Positions 50,553 through 59,538 of a DNA stretch of 64,000 nucleotides are shown in pieces. This stretch comes from Qipengyuania vulgaris (GTDB lineage Bacteria; Pseudomonadota; Alphaproteobacteria; Sphingomonadales; Sphingomonadaceae): assembly GCF_009827325.1 (NCBI RefSeq), contig NZ_WTYC01000012.1, positions 122,582-186,581 on the forward strand, given 5' to 3'. How positions within the stretch are numbered: the stretch's first letter is position 1; every line of letters begins with the position of its first letter. A program made the translations under genes and the position numbers. The notes below the pieces were generated by a model that saw nothing but the letters and a program-made list of their open reading frames with translations, ran no database searches and was not told the origin of the DNA.

Positions 50553-53104
50553 TCCGCGGCCTCCAGCATATGATGGCTTTCGGGAAAGGCTACTGCCTCG
50601 ATCGCATCGTGCATCGGGAAGCCAAGGTGGACGTAATCCTCGATGTCGGCGAAGACGTCGGGGCTCGAGGAATAGAGCGCTGCCGAATACCGATCGAGGA
50701 CGAGCCGCCCGATGCTCTCGGTGTCGGGCCCCCGGATGAACACGTCCGAGTAGTCCGCGCCGTTGCGCTTCAAGGACCGCAAGAGCGCCTCGGTCATGTT
50801 GTCCATCTCGAAGCGATCCGAATTGCGGAAATCGGAGATCGTCTCGCCCTTCTGCTGAAGGATGAGGAACCAGTCGGAGTTCTCAAGCGCGGCGCGCGAC
50901 CCCTCCGACTTGTAGTAATCGTGGATCGATTGCGTCGCCGTGATGAGCGAACCGCCATATTTGCGGCAGGTGCGCGAATAAGTCTCGACGAAGTCTGCCA
51001 TCGCCCCGCCCTTCAGCATCTGCCAGGCTTCATCGATGATGAGTGGTTTGGGGATCGAGCGGTCCATCCGGCGCATCACCTGAGAGGCAATGAACATCAC
51101 GGATGTCAGCACCACGCCGCGCAACTCCTCGCGCGTCGCCAGATCGGAAAGCTCGAAGACGGTGAGGTCGGCTGACAGGTCCAGATTGGCATCGCCGAGG
51201 AAGAAGCGACCGAATGTCCCGGTCGAGGCGAACGGCAGCAGCGAGGTCGCAAGATCGTAGGCGAAGGGATGTTCGGGCTGCTTGAGCGCCTCGATGATGT
51301 GGTCCACCGTTCCATCGCGACCCTCTGCTTCCCAGACGGCGTTGACGGCCTGGTCGATGAGCCCCCGCTCGGTGTCGTTCAGTCGGGTCTCGTTCCGCGC
51401 CATCTGCGAAATGATCGACTTCAACATGGCGAGGCAGTCGACCAGATAGTCATCGTCGCCTTGGGCCAGCTCTTGGTCGATCATCCGGAAGGGGTTGATC
51501 GAAATGCCCGAAGAGAGCTTGAATTCGGTAAAGGTGCCGCCGAGCGCCTTCGCCATGTGCTCGAAACTGCGACCGTCATCGATCACGATCGTCTTCGCGC
51601 CGACGCCGGCGAAGCTCGCCGTCAGATCCTGAAGGAGGACCGATTTCCCCGAACCCGACTTGCCCGCGATCGCCACGTTGTGGTTGCCGGCACCGTTCTG
51701 GAACGGCGACCAGAATTGCGGTTGTCCCCGGCGCCCGATGAACAGCAGATGCGGAATGTTGCCGCCTACATATTCACCCTGGATCGGTGCGATGGCCGCG
51801 ACGTTCGTGGAGCGCATGGTGCGCAGCCGCTTCATGCGCTTGTAATCGGAATCGAGTCCGTCCGCGAGCATGAGCGGGAAATGGGCCATGAAGGCGGGCA
51901 GCTGGATATGGGTCTCGTCGATCAGGTCCCACCCGCTCGCCTTGTAGAGCGCCTTGAGCGTTCGCTCGCAGGGCTCGCCACGTCCCTTGGGCGCAAGGAT
52001 CGAAACCGCATAATAGCATGAGACCAGCTTTTCGCCCTGCTTCACACGGTCTTGGACGAACTGCCATTCGGCGGCCTCTGTGCGAAGCTTCGGGACGAGC
52101 TTGACGCCCTTTCCCTCCGCCAGCGAGCTCGTGCGCGCGAACTTGTATCCCGCCTTGCTTTCCGAAGACTCCTGCCCGGGGATGACCCCGCACACGGTCT
52201 GGAGGACCGGGCACGGCAAGTTCAGCTTGGGATTGAAGATATCGCCGATGATCTTCTGCGTGTCCCACGGAGCCCAGCGATCGGGGAAATTGCGTACCGC
52301 CATCGTCCGGATGTCGAAGCGCTCGGGAACGAAATCCTTCATCTCCGGCACGCCCTCGACAGAGGCACCCGTTGGGCGGAGCGACTGCGCATGAAGGATA
52401 AGACGATCTTTCTCGACATGGGTGACGAGATCGCGGCGGACGCATTGTTCGTTGATTGGGTCGAACCGGTTGTACCCCGGAACCTCGTCTCCAGCTCCGG
52501 TCGATGGAGCCAGGATCTCGTCGAAAAAGCGGATCAGATCGGTGGGCTCGAATTGCTTGATTGGAACGTCGATCGATTCCAGCGCCGAAATGGTTCCGTC
52601 GCGCATCGTCACCAGATCATCGGTCGTCAGCCCGGAGCCCTGACTGACGCCGACCGACATGACGACACGGTAATTGCGGACGAAGAAGGGGCCGTCGCTC
52701 GCGAGAGTCGACCACGCGCCGTTGCGGAGCTTGTCGAGACGATGTCGGGCAAGGGTCTGGAAGACGCCCGAGGCGCTGAAGCGCGGTAGCGCCCAGTCCT
52801 GCAGCTTCTCCGCGACGCGCGGAGAGGAATAATTGGTTACGCTGAATTTGGTCCCGGGCAGGAGGATATCCGAGAACAGCGAACTTATGATGTCGTTGAC
52901 GCGATCATTGGCCCCGACCAGCGGCGCAAGCTCGAGGATGAAGCCTTTCGAGCGGACCTGGTGGAAGACCCGCTTGTCTTCGTCGTAGGAGCGATAGCCA
53001 AGGTAATGCGACAGCATCGGCACCTGCGGCGGGTTCGACTTCTGCTCGGGTTTCCGGCTGTCGCCGACCACCAGGTCCACGATGTTGCTGAATGCTCTCA
53101 TCAT
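50549..53104 (-). CDS. traC: TraC, F-type conjugation ATPase (VirB4-like)
   Basis: An 851-residue cytoplasmic ATPase that powers pilus assembly. The N-terminal region matches TraC_F_IV (MLSHYLGYRSYDEDKRVFHQ). Walker A is NVAIAGKSGSGKSVLLQDLT (~residue 480), and Walker B is KPLIIDEAWQMLKGGAM (~690). The remaining RecA-like motifs (YGGSLITATQSIHDYYKSEG) follow. Length agrees with F TraC (875). Confidence 0.94.
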   Translation of the reverse strand: MMRAFSNIVDLVVGDSRKPEQKSNPPQVPMLSHYLGYRSYDEDKRVFHQVRSKGFILELAPLVGANDRVNDIISSLFSDILLPGTKFSVTNYSSPRVAEKLQDWALPRFSASGVFQTLARHRLDKLRNGAWSTLASDGPFFVRNYRVVMSVGVSQGSGLTTDDLVTMRDGTISALESIDVPIKQFEPTDLIRFFDEILAPSTGAGDEVPGYNRFDPINEQCVRRDLVTHVEKDRLILHAQSLRPTGASVEGVPEMKDFVPERFDIRTMAVRNFPDRWAPWDTQKIIGDIFNPKLNLPCPVLQTVCGVIPGQESSESKAGYKFARTSSLAEGKGVKLVPKLRTEAAEWQFVQDRVKQGEKLVSCYYAVSILAPKGRGEPCERTLKALYKASGWDLIDETHIQLPAFMAHFPLMLADGLDSDYKRMKRLRTMRSTNVAAIAPIQGEYVGGNIPHLLFIGRRGQPQFWSPFQNGAGNHNVAIAGKSGSGKSVLLQDLTASFAGVGAKTIVIDDGRSFEHMAKALGGTFTEFKLSSGISINPFRMIDQELAQGDDDYLVDCLAMLKSIISQMARNETRLNDTERGLIDQAVNAVWEAEGRDGTVDHIIEALKQPEHPFAYDLATSLLPFASTGTFGRFFLGDANLDLSADLTVFELSDLATREELRGVVLTSVMFIASQVMRRMDRSIPKPLIIDEAWQMLKGGAMADFVETYSRTCRKYGGSLITATQSIHDYYKSEGSRAALENSDWFLILQQKGETISDFRNSDRFEMDNMTEALLRSLKRNGADYSDVFIRGPDTESIGRLVLDRYSAALYSSSPDVFADIEDYVHLGFPMHDAIEAVAFPESHHMLEAAE

Positions 53105-53110
53105 CGCGCT

Positions 53111-53764
53111 TCACTCCACCACGCCGGGAAACGATGCGGCCTGCCGCCGCGGCTTCGCCTGCTGGCCTGCAAGGCGTTCGGATACCTGCGCCTCGATCGC
53201 CGCGATGGGATCGGTCCCTGTCGCGACGGCGACTTCCTGCGGCTTTGCCGTAGGATCAGCCGCGGGCGGGAGGATATCGGGGGTGATCGCGAGGAACGGC
53301 GGGGCACTCTCCGCAGCGGCAAGCAGCCCCTGGTTGCGCGTGGGATTGCGCCCGCGCATCGCCATCGCGTCCATCGCATCACCGCGACCGGGCAAGACGG
53401 CCTCGGTCCTGACGGTCCGCCGTGCGTGGATCATGCCCGTCGCATCGGTGTAGCCCGGAAAGACAACGGCAAGCTCGTAACTGGGGGCACTGGTCGCCGT
53501 CATGGGAGCGGACGCGAGAACGGTGCTGTGGACCGGAGCATCGATCCCGTCATCCATCTGGTAGGGACCGGCGGGATTGAGCAGATCGGTGGAGCTCGTT
53601 TCCTCGATCCGCGATATCGCGTTGTCGTCGATCACGGTGGAGGGGGCGCACACACCGTCGGGAGCATCGCACCGGAAACTGCCGCTCACATTGGTGCCCA
53701 GTGTGGTGCAGGCCGAGAGCGCGCCGCCAAGCGCGGCGATGGTGAGAATGGCTTTGCTGTTCAC
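53111..53764 (-). CDS. traV: TraV, F-type outer-membrane lipoprotein
   Basis: A 217-residue lipoprotein: signal AILTIAALGGALSAC and the TraV Cys pattern GTNVSGSFRCDAPDGVCAPS right after it. The rest is Pro/Ala-rich. TraV anchors the TraB-TraK core complex in the outer membrane. GTG at 53764 was chosen: it overlaps the dsbC stop as GTGA and gives a natural signal. The longer ORF upstream overlaps dsbC. Confidence 0.85.
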   Translation of the reverse strand: MNSKAILTIAALGGALSACTTLGTNVSGSFRCDAPDGVCAPSTVIDDNAISRIEETSSTDLLNPAGPYQMDDGIDAPVHSTVLASAPMTATSAPSYELAVVFPGYTDATGMIHARRTVRTEAVLPGRGDAMDAMAMRGRNPTRNQGLLAAAESAPPFLAITPDILPPAADPTAKPQEVAVATGTDPIAAIEAQVSERLAGQQAKPRRQAASFPGVVE

Positions 53765-54639
53765 GATGCACTCCCTTGGATCCAGCTTTCGAGGAATTCG
53801 CGGGGGCGGTAGCCGTGAACGACGGCACCATCCTCGCGGACGATTACGGGGGTTCCATTGAAGCCATGCTGGCGCGCGAAAGCTTCGTTGGCATCGAGCC
53901 CCGACGTGTCGCATTCCGATCCGGTGGTGATCGACCCGCCATCATACGCCTGATTCACGGCCCGGCGCTTGTCGGGAGAGCAGATCACGGCTTCGGAAAT
54001 CGGGCGTGTGCCGAGCACCGAGATTGGGCGCTCGACGACCTTCACGTTGAGCGTCTCGAGGGTCTCATGAAGCCGCTTGCAATAGCCACAGCGGAAGTCG
54101 CTGAAGACGGTGACCGTCTTTGTCCCCCGGCCCATCACGACCGCGCCGTTCTGCGGCAACGCAGCCAGCGCGCGAGGGTCGATCTGATCGTCGATCGAGC
54201 CGCCCGTGGCATCGCCTGCGGCGGGCGCTTGCATGTCGGCGCTGGCCGTTGCCGATTCTCCGCCGCCTCCCCCAATCAGCATGTCGGGGTTCATCTCGAG
54301 CAGCCGCGCCGCCGTCAGATCCTGCTTGGTCTCCATGTCGTAGACGCGGCCGATAATGAGATAGCGAGCGCCGTGATCGATGTAGAAGAGGTTCTGCCGA
54401 GCCTGCACCTCGCATACGCCCTCGATCTTCTCGCAGTCGATCGCGGTGATCTCGGTCTTGGGCAGGCGTTCGGCGAGAGCCTGTTGCACCGCAGCGTCCG
54501 AGGAACTCTGCGCGAGAGCCTGGGCTCCAAGGGCAAGAACGCCTCCCGCGCCAAGGATCCCGACTGCTTGAACAGTCCGGACGAGACCGGCTTTATGATC
54601 GCCGTGCATGAGCCGCTTGAGGGTCAAATTCTTCAGCAT
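53761..54639 (-). CDS. dsbC: DsbC-like periplasmic thiol-disulfide isomerase in the tra operon
   Basis: A 292-residue protein with a membrane-anchor or signal segment (VQAVGILGAGGVLALGAQAL), a DsbC-type N-terminal domain (LPKTEITAIDCEKIEGVCEV, YLIIGRVYDMETKQDLTAAR), a Gly/Ala linker and a thioredoxin domain with CGYC (VTVFSDFRCGYCKRLHETLE) and cis-Pro region HGFNGTPVIVREDGAVVHGY. It probably shuffles disulfides of Cys-rich TraN, TraU and TraH. A DsbC gene between traB and traV is seen in SXT/R391-like and sphingomonad transfer systems. Confidence 0.9.
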   Translation of the reverse strand: MLKNLTLKRLMHGDHKAGLVRTVQAVGILGAGGVLALGAQALAQSSSDAAVQQALAERLPKTEITAIDCEKIEGVCEVQARQNLFYIDHGARYLIIGRVYDMETKQDLTAARLLEMNPDMLIGGGGGESATASADMQAPAAGDATGGSIDDQIDPRALAALPQNGAVVMGRGTKTVTVFSDFRCGYCKRLHETLETLNVKVVERPISVLGTRPISEAVICSPDKRRAVNQAYDGGSITTGSECDTSGLDANEAFARQHGFNGTPVIVREDGAVVHGYRPREFLESWIQGSAS

Positions 54640-54648
54640 GATTGCCTC

Positions 54649-55938
54649 TCAGTTCCTGATGAAGGTGCCGTCGAGGAACACGACCTCGACACTTGCGCCG
54701 GTGGGCATCTCGACGACGGGCTGATATTGCTCCGCGCGCTCGATGAGATATTCGGAGAGGGTCGTGCCGGCCTGTTCGGCACCGCCGCCAAGAGCGCGCA
54801 GTCCGACCTCACTTGCATCCGGGTCTTCGCGACCCCCCGAGATGATGGGCGCGTTGAACGAGCCGTTGAGGGCGGTGCCGGCGCTGCTGACGAGACCAGC
54901 GAGGAAGGCCTGAGTCGTCAGAGACCCTTCGCGGCTGACCACCCGGCCGCGAACGCCGACCTTGCCGCCGAAGGCGATGAAGCCCTTCACCTCCGACACC
55001 GCGAAGCGGCCGCCAGGCTGCGCGCAGGTCATGCGCTGGAGCTTTACGTAGACCTTCTCCGAGGAAAGGTCGCCGTAAGCCGCGCCGTTCACCATGCAGC
55101 CCTGTACGCGAGTGGCGAGAAGGCGGCCCTCGCTGTAGACCGAGCGCGCTGGTCCGGTGATGCGGAGAAGCACCGGGAGCGGATCGCTCTGGCTGCGTGT
55201 GTTGGTGGTGGCGTCGACCCCCACGACCACCGTCGCCTTCGCGATCGAGTTGGGAGGCAAGTAGTTCGGAGAGTCTGTGTAGATGGCGGGCGACTTGGAA
55301 GCGTCGATCCGCGAACCCGTGCCACCATTCGCCGTGAACGAAACCATCTGCACATCGTTGGCGCGCCGCGGCGGCTGCGGCGGCGCCGCGACAGGCGATG
55401 AGGAGGGGGCGACCCCCAAAGCCTGTGCAGCGGCGACCGGACCCGGAGCACTCGGGCGGGCGTTCCCGCGGCTCGCCTGCTGGCGTAGCTGCTCGTTCTC
55501 GCGCTCATATGCTTCCAGAACACGCTGGCCATCGCGAGCCATCGCGGCGTTCTCGTTGCGCAGACTCTCGACCTGCGACTGAAGCTCCATCATCTGGCCG
55601 GCCTGCGCCTCGACGCCCTTCAGCCGCTGCCCCTGGGAGTTGATCTCGCCCTCGTACATGGCGACCCATTCCTGGTCGACACGCTGGCGGTTCATGAGGG
55701 CGTCGGTCGAGACCGTGGTCTCGGTACCGTCGTCCATCGCCTGTTCGATGGTATCGTCGGTATCGAGGACGTACATCGAACCCGCGATCGCGATGACGCC
55801 CACCAGCCCGTACATCAGCATCTTCTGACGCTTCTGGGTCTGGTCGTTCTCCGCGATCGAACCCCTCTCGTCGAGCTCATCGTGCTCGTCATATCCGGCG
55901 GCATCCAGATCCTTGGGTTTGCGCTTCAGGAGATCCAT
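54649..55938 (-). CDS. traB: TraB, F-type core-complex scaffold (VirB10-like)
   Basis: A 429-residue inner-membrane scaffold. A cytoplasmic N-terminus is followed by a helix (MLMYGLVGVIAIAGSMYVL), a coiled coil (residues ~95-160: MELQSQVESLRNENAAMARD), a Pro-rich segment (SSSPVAAPPQPPRR) and a VirB10-like C-terminal barrel (YLPPNSIAKATVVVGVDATT; VKLQRMTCAQPGGRFAVSEV). It links both membranes with TraK and TraV. Confidence 0.92.
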   Translation of the reverse strand: MDLLKRKPKDLDAAGYDEHDELDERGSIAENDQTQKRQKMLMYGLVGVIAIAGSMYVLDTDDTIEQAMDDGTETTVSTDALMNRQRVDQEWVAMYEGEINSQGQRLKGVEAQAGQMMELQSQVESLRNENAAMARDGQRVLEAYERENEQLRQQASRGNARPSAPGPVAAAQALGVAPSSSPVAAPPQPPRRANDVQMVSFTANGGTGSRIDASKSPAIYTDSPNYLPPNSIAKATVVVGVDATTNTRSQSDPLPVLLRITGPARSVYSEGRLLATRVQGCMVNGAAYGDLSSEKVYVKLQRMTCAQPGGRFAVSEVKGFIAFGGKVGVRGRVVSREGSLTTQAFLAGLVSSAGTALNGSFNAPIISGGREDPDASEVGLRALGGGAEQAGTTLSEYLIERAEQYQPVVEMPTGASVEVVFLDGTFIRN

Positions 55939-55943
55939 CTCAG

Positions 55944-56741
55944 TTACCTTCCTGTGGGAACGACGACATAGACGGCAGTCGCCTGTCCACTCGCGAGGTC
56001 GCGGTTTGAAATGCTAACGGCGATCGCACCGTCGCCGGCGATGAGCTCTTCCTGCAGCGTCATGGGAGCGGCTCCGGTGTTCTCGATCCGAAGAACCTTG
56101 CCCGTCATGGTCGGGCTGCGATATTCGCTGACCAGCTGGACCTTGATGTCGCCGACGTTCACCGGCGCGCGAGCGGCGTCGCTGATCTCGAAGCCCGTCA
56201 CGGGACGCTGTTCGAACATCGCCCGAACGAGGCCCACCGCACGATCGTCGAGCGAAGCAGCTTGCAGCGTTTCGGCCTGCGGCTGCGGATGCTCGATATC
56301 CGCGTTGGCCACGAAGACCTGCAACGCGCCGTCACCCGACACCTGACAGTCGAACTTGTAGACGTATCCCTTCTGCGTCGTGCCGAAGAAGGAAATGTTC
56401 GGCTTGGTGTAGCCTCCCGGCACCGACAGATAGATGTCGCCGCGCGTGGGTTCGTGGACAATCGAGAAGTCCTCGGCCTCGATACCGCTCTGGACGCGCG
56501 ACACGGCGACGAACTGATCGTCCTTGAGCGCGATCCGGGTAAGGTCTGATTTCGACGCCTGACAACGTACCTCGCCGTTGTCGACGGCGAGAATGTGTTC
56601 CTGCGCGAGTGCGGGCGCAGCCGAGATGACGAACGCGCCTGCGATGAGCGCCGCGCCGCTCAAGCGCGTAAGGTAGCAGTCGAGACGCGAGGCCAACAGC
56701 CCGCCGGAGACGATCATGAGCGAGGAAATGACCGGGTTCAT
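55944..56741 (-). CDS. traK: TraK, F-type core-complex secretin-like protein (VirB9-like)
   Basis: A 265-residue exported protein. The signal region is long (hydrophobic MIVSGGLLASRLDC and GAALIAGAFVISAAPALA), so translation may begin at an internal start. The conserved TraK domain includes HEPTRGDIYLSVPGGYTKPN and ISFFGTTQKGYVYKFDCQVS, with a C-terminal region TGKVLRIENTGAAPMTLQEE. The annotated ATG overlaps the traE stop by four bases. Confidence 0.9.
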   Translation of the reverse strand: MNPVISSLMIVSGGLLASRLDCYLTRLSGAALIAGAFVISAAPALAQEHILAVDNGEVRCQASKSDLTRIALKDDQFVAVSRVQSGIEAEDFSIVHEPTRGDIYLSVPGGYTKPNISFFGTTQKGYVYKFDCQVSGDGALQVFVANADIEHPQPQAETLQAASLDDRAVGLVRAMFEQRPVTGFEISDAARAPVNVGDIKVQLVSEYRSPTMTGKVLRIENTGAAPMTLQEELIAGDGAIAVSISNRDLASGQATAVYVVVPTGR

Positions 56742-57301
56742 TCTTCCTCTCCTTCTTTCACGACGACGCCGAAGCCCTTCAGACGGAGCGAGACGCCGGT
56801 ATATTTCCAGTGGAACTCGAAGACCTTGTGTTCGCGGCGCACGTCGCGCGAACCGACGATCGTATGGAGCACGCCGCCGACCTGGCTCGTGAGTTCGTCG
56901 GGGTCGGTCCTGATCCAGTCGATGGTGACGAACTGCGTGACCTGAGAGCCTTCCTGCTCGGCCATGATCTCCATCAGCTTGGCTTTAAGCGCGCCGCGCG
57001 ACTCCGGCGCGGCGATGGCGACGATCCCGTCGAGCCAGTACTGGAGGGTTTCAGGCGAGCGATTGAGCGCAAGCTGCGCGGTGTCGCGTGTTACCGCCTC
57101 GAGATACTCGGGCGTGACCGACGAGGAGCTAAGCGTCATTTCGCTCGGGAGGATCGGCTGCAGGACGACCTCCCGATCGCGCGTCGAGGCGGCCGTGAAC
57201 ATCACAACCACAAGGATGCCGAGAACGATGCAGATGAGCGCGAGGAGATTGCGCTGTTTCAGCGTCCGTTGCGACGCCTCGTGAGCAAGAGAAAGTTCCA
57301 T
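56738..57301 (-). CDS. traE: TraE, F-type inner-membrane pilus assembly protein (VirB5/8-like)
   Basis: A 187-residue protein with one N-terminal helix (NLLALICIVLGILVVVMFTA) and a periplasmic domain with TraE blocks (QPILPSEMTLSSSSVTPEYL; FVTIDWIRTDPDELTSQVGG, VFEFHWKYTGVSLRLKGFGV). Length equals F TraE (188). It starts one base after the traL stop. Confidence 0.92.
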   Translation of the reverse strand: MELSLAHEASQRTLKQRNLLALICIVLGILVVVMFTAASTRDREVVLQPILPSEMTLSSSSVTPEYLEAVTRDTAQLALNRSPETLQYWLDGIVAIAAPESRGALKAKLMEIMAEQEGSQVTQFVTIDWIRTDPDELTSQVGGVLHTIVGSRDVRREHKVFEFHWKYTGVSLRLKGFGVVVKEGEEE

Positions 57302-57302
57302 T

Positions 57303-57587
57303 TCAGCCCGCCATCACACGAAGATGAGAAGGCGGAGCGACCTTCAGACCAAAGAACCCACCCGGCAGATGCCAATAGGCAAAATGCACAACCCAATACA
57401 TCGAACGCCCGGCTTTTATTTTGCGATAGAAAAACCATGCAGCGACACTGAAGAGAAGTCCGATAACGATGTGCTGCGCAAGAATTCCCCATCCGAATGG
57501 AATCAACATTATGAGGAATTCATCAAGCGTCCAGAACCCGATCAACTCGGGATCGTCGAGGTGTCTTGGGATTGAATACTGGTCCAA
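57303..57587 (-). CDS. traL: TraL, F-type pilus assembly membrane protein (VirB3-like)
   Basis: A 94-residue protein with the TraL N-terminal block YSIPRHLDDPELIGFWTLDE and two hydrophobic helices (FLIMLIPFGWGILAQHIVIG, GLLFSVAAWFFYRK), ending YWHLPGGFFGLKVAPPSH. Length agrees with F TraL (91). Confidence 0.92.
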   Translation of the reverse strand: MDQYSIPRHLDDPELIGFWTLDEFLIMLIPFGWGILAQHIVIGLLFSVAAWFFYRKIKAGRSMYWVVHFAYWHLPGGFFGLKVAPPSHLRVMAG

Positions 57588-57672
57588 AGGTCGTCACCGC
57601 CAATTTGGGGGCGGCTGCGTCTCGCGAGGCAATCAGCAGGCCGCATCCCGTGGTGAGAGTCCGATCGAAAAA

Positions 57673-57990
57673 TCAGACCGTGCCGGTAATCGTCGAGGTG
57701 ACGATCGGCACGCCCGTGCCGGCACCGACCCCCACACCAACCGGGATCGCGACCTGGCCAAGCGAAAAGCGACCGGAGGCAAGCGCCACGATGCCGCCGG
57801 CAAGCGACAGCACGGTGATGATCTTACCGCCCGAGCCTTCGAGGAAGTTGGTGAACTGCGTCAGCGCGGTATCGAACGTGGAGTCGGTACCGGCCATCGC
57901 GGCATCGATTCCGAATACGCTCATCCCGGCCGCTGCAGCCAAAGCGACGGCAAGGTTCGCGCCGCCCTTCTTGAGGTCGAGTGCTTTCAT
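57673..57990 (-). CDS. traA: TraA-like F-type pilin precursor
   Basis: A 105-residue prepilin. A long leader (MKALDLKKGGANLAVALAAA, cleavage likely after AAMA) precedes a mature part of ~72 residues with a small loop between two helices (GGKIITVLSLAGGIVALASG and GQVAIPVGVGVGAGTGVPIV). This is the F-pilin layout. The embedded S26 peptidase probably cleaves it. It is the first gene of the operon and has no other open frame between it and its upstream control region. Confidence 0.85.
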   Translation of the reverse strand: MKALDLKKGGANLAVALAAAAGMSVFGIDAAMAGTDSTFDTALTQFTNFLEGSGGKIITVLSLAGGIVALASGRFSLGQVAIPVGVGVGAGTGVPIVTSTITGTV

Positions 57991-58344
57991 TGTCTTTCCC
58001 TTCTGGTTTGACGAATGGCGCAATGCGCCAAGACCAGAAGGGGAGATCGGGAACCATTTCTCAACTATTGCGTGGGTATCTTTAGCTTTACCCGACTTCG
58101 AATCACCGTTTGCATGGCCGCTCGGCATCGAAATTCGTCCCTACCGGGTGCAAAAACGAAGCCACTTGGCTACGCCAGTGTGCCTACCTGGCAAGAAATC
58201 GGGCCCACGATGGACCGAATACAGAGCCAGCTGGCCTGTATGCAGAGCCACCTCCCCCATCTAAACACAAAATCTGATTCTCTGACCTTTCGAGCCGCTG
58301 ACAGGGCGCGCCCGCACAAAGATTTGAGGGGGCGAGGAGCTTCT
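57991..58344. other. Control region between traA and the first divergent gene
   Basis: This stretch should hold the traA promoter and the promoter of the rightward gene at 58345. The open frame running through it has no ribosome site or family match. I could not place promoters with confidence. Confidence 0.4.
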
Positions 58345-58692
58345 ATGTCAGACGACAGCGAGGTTGTGCATGAGTTGCTGATGGGCGAGCAGCCCTTCGC
58401 GATAATCGCGGACGCGATCCGAATCCTCACGGTTGAAAGGTTGAAGTTTCAGCGCCTGAAAGACGTTATTATTGAGGCCATCAACTCCCGCCCGAAACCT
58501 ACCAAGGAACAGCTCAAGCTTTTCGCGGGGCAGCTCCCGCTAGACGGCCGAGTGCGGATCTATCTTCGCCTTTCGCGCCCACTCAACGCCAGATTGGACG
58601 AGATAAAGACTGATTTGAGTGAGCGTCTCGGTGGCCCATGCGGTGTCCGGGAGACGGTTGTTTTCTGCGCGCTCGTCATTTCTCAACGATAA
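58345..58692 (+). CDS. Hypothetical 115-residue protein divergent from the tra operon
   Basis: Starts MSDDSEVVHELLMGEQPFAI, with GAGGAG eight bases before the ATG. It is helical (LTVERLKFQRLKDVIIEAIN; RLSRPLNARLDEIKTDLSER) and has a short Cys-containing end. No family recognised. Its place, facing the traA control region and followed by an HTH-like gene, suggests a role in controlling transfer. Confidence 0.5.
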   Translation: MSDDSEVVHELLMGEQPFAIIADAIRILTVERLKFQRLKDVIIEAINSRPKPTKEQLKLFAGQLPLDGRVRIYLRLSRPLNARLDEIKTDLSERLGGPCGVRETVVFCALVISQR

Positions 58693-58764
58693 AGTTTGTC
58701 TTGCCAAACATCGCTACCCTCTTCCAAGGTATGCGTATGCATAGGGCGGGGCATCGGAGGAACT

Positions 58765-59256
58765 ATGTCCGAGGGGTCACAGCGAGCTGAGATAAAAAGC
58801 TGCAGTCAGCTTCAGGAGGAATATTCGGTCCTCATCAGAGATCAGATGCAGAAGCGCGGCGTGAGCGTGCGGAAGCTGGTCAACGAAGGGGTCATCCGGC
58901 GTAGCCATCGCAACCGCTTCTTCGAACGCATTGCCGAAGGATCGCTCCCGATCGCTGAGTTCCATGCCGTGTCTGCACGACTCGAAATCGATCCGATCCG
59001 CGCTGCGATCACAGTTCAGTGTTTCTCGGACCCAGCTTCCTATGAAGATCCGTGCTGCGAGACCTCGGCTCTCGTTGCGATCGCTATGGCCACCCATCTG
59101 CCAGGCGAGCTCGCTGCCTGCGAAGGCACCTTCGAGACCATTCGCGACGAACTCTGCAACGGAATTGCAAAAAACACGTCTTCCGCAATCGCAAAATACC
59201 ACCGCAAGCTCGAAGACCGACGCAACGGTGGAGACTTCGATTTCGCCTACGGTTGA
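58765..59256 (+). CDS. HTH-like 163-residue protein, possible transfer regulator
   Basis: The N-terminal ~75 residues look like an Xre-type helix-turn-helix (YSVLIRDQMQKRGVSVRKLV, NEGVIRRSHRNRFFERIAEG, AEFHAVSARLEIDPIRAAIT). The C-terminal part has several Cys (SYEDPCCETSAL, ACEGTFETIRDELCNG). CGGAGG precedes the ATG. The layout matches small DNA-binding regulators, though no exact family is named. It lies in front of, and diverges from, the tra operon. Confidence 0.55.
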   Translation: MSEGSQRAEIKSCSQLQEEYSVLIRDQMQKRGVSVRKLVNEGVIRRSHRNRFFERIAEGSLPIAEFHAVSARLEIDPIRAAITVQCFSDPASYEDPCCETSALVAIAMATHLPGELAACEGTFETIRDELCNGIAKNTSSAIAKYHRKLEDRRNGGDFDFAYG

Positions 59257-59382
59257 GCGTTGCTCGGACTACCTGGGTGGTCTCTGCTGGCCATCCGGCG
59301 CCCCACATGTCGCAACATAGCGCTCTCATTGCCGAACAGGGATCTGGCGCAGAATGAAATACGGAAAGCAGCGGAGGTCTAA

Positions 59383-59538
59383 ATGAAAGCCCTCGTCGTC
59401 AATCAAGCGAAAAGCGGCGATGTCAATTTCAAGCATACGCGGTTCGGACGGAACGAGGCGATGTTCGGTGAGCTGGATCGGACAGCTTCGGGCTCGGTCA
59501 CCATATGCAAGAGGCACGCTGGTAGCCAGGAATCATGA
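59383..59538 (+). CDS. Small 51-residue protein
   Basis: Reads MKALVVNQAKSGDVNFKHTR and continues to [18 protein letters not shown] lies seven bases upstream, and its stop overlaps the next start (ATGA), so it is almost certainly translated together with the 91-residue membrane protein. No family recognised; it is hydrophilic with one Cys and is easily missed by length cut-offs. Confidence 0.5.
   Translation: MKALVVNQAKSGDVNFKHTRFGRNEAMFGELDRTASGSVTICKRHAGSQES

Noticed and set aside
53776..55401. 541-codon plus-strand frame opposite dsbC and traB
   Set aside because: It spans two well-supported genes on the other strand and has shadow-like composition.
57597..57614. Small hairpin CCGCC-N8-GGCGG between traL and traA
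   Set aside because: A short stem that could arise by chance in GC-rich DNA; not strong enough to call a processing or attenuation site.
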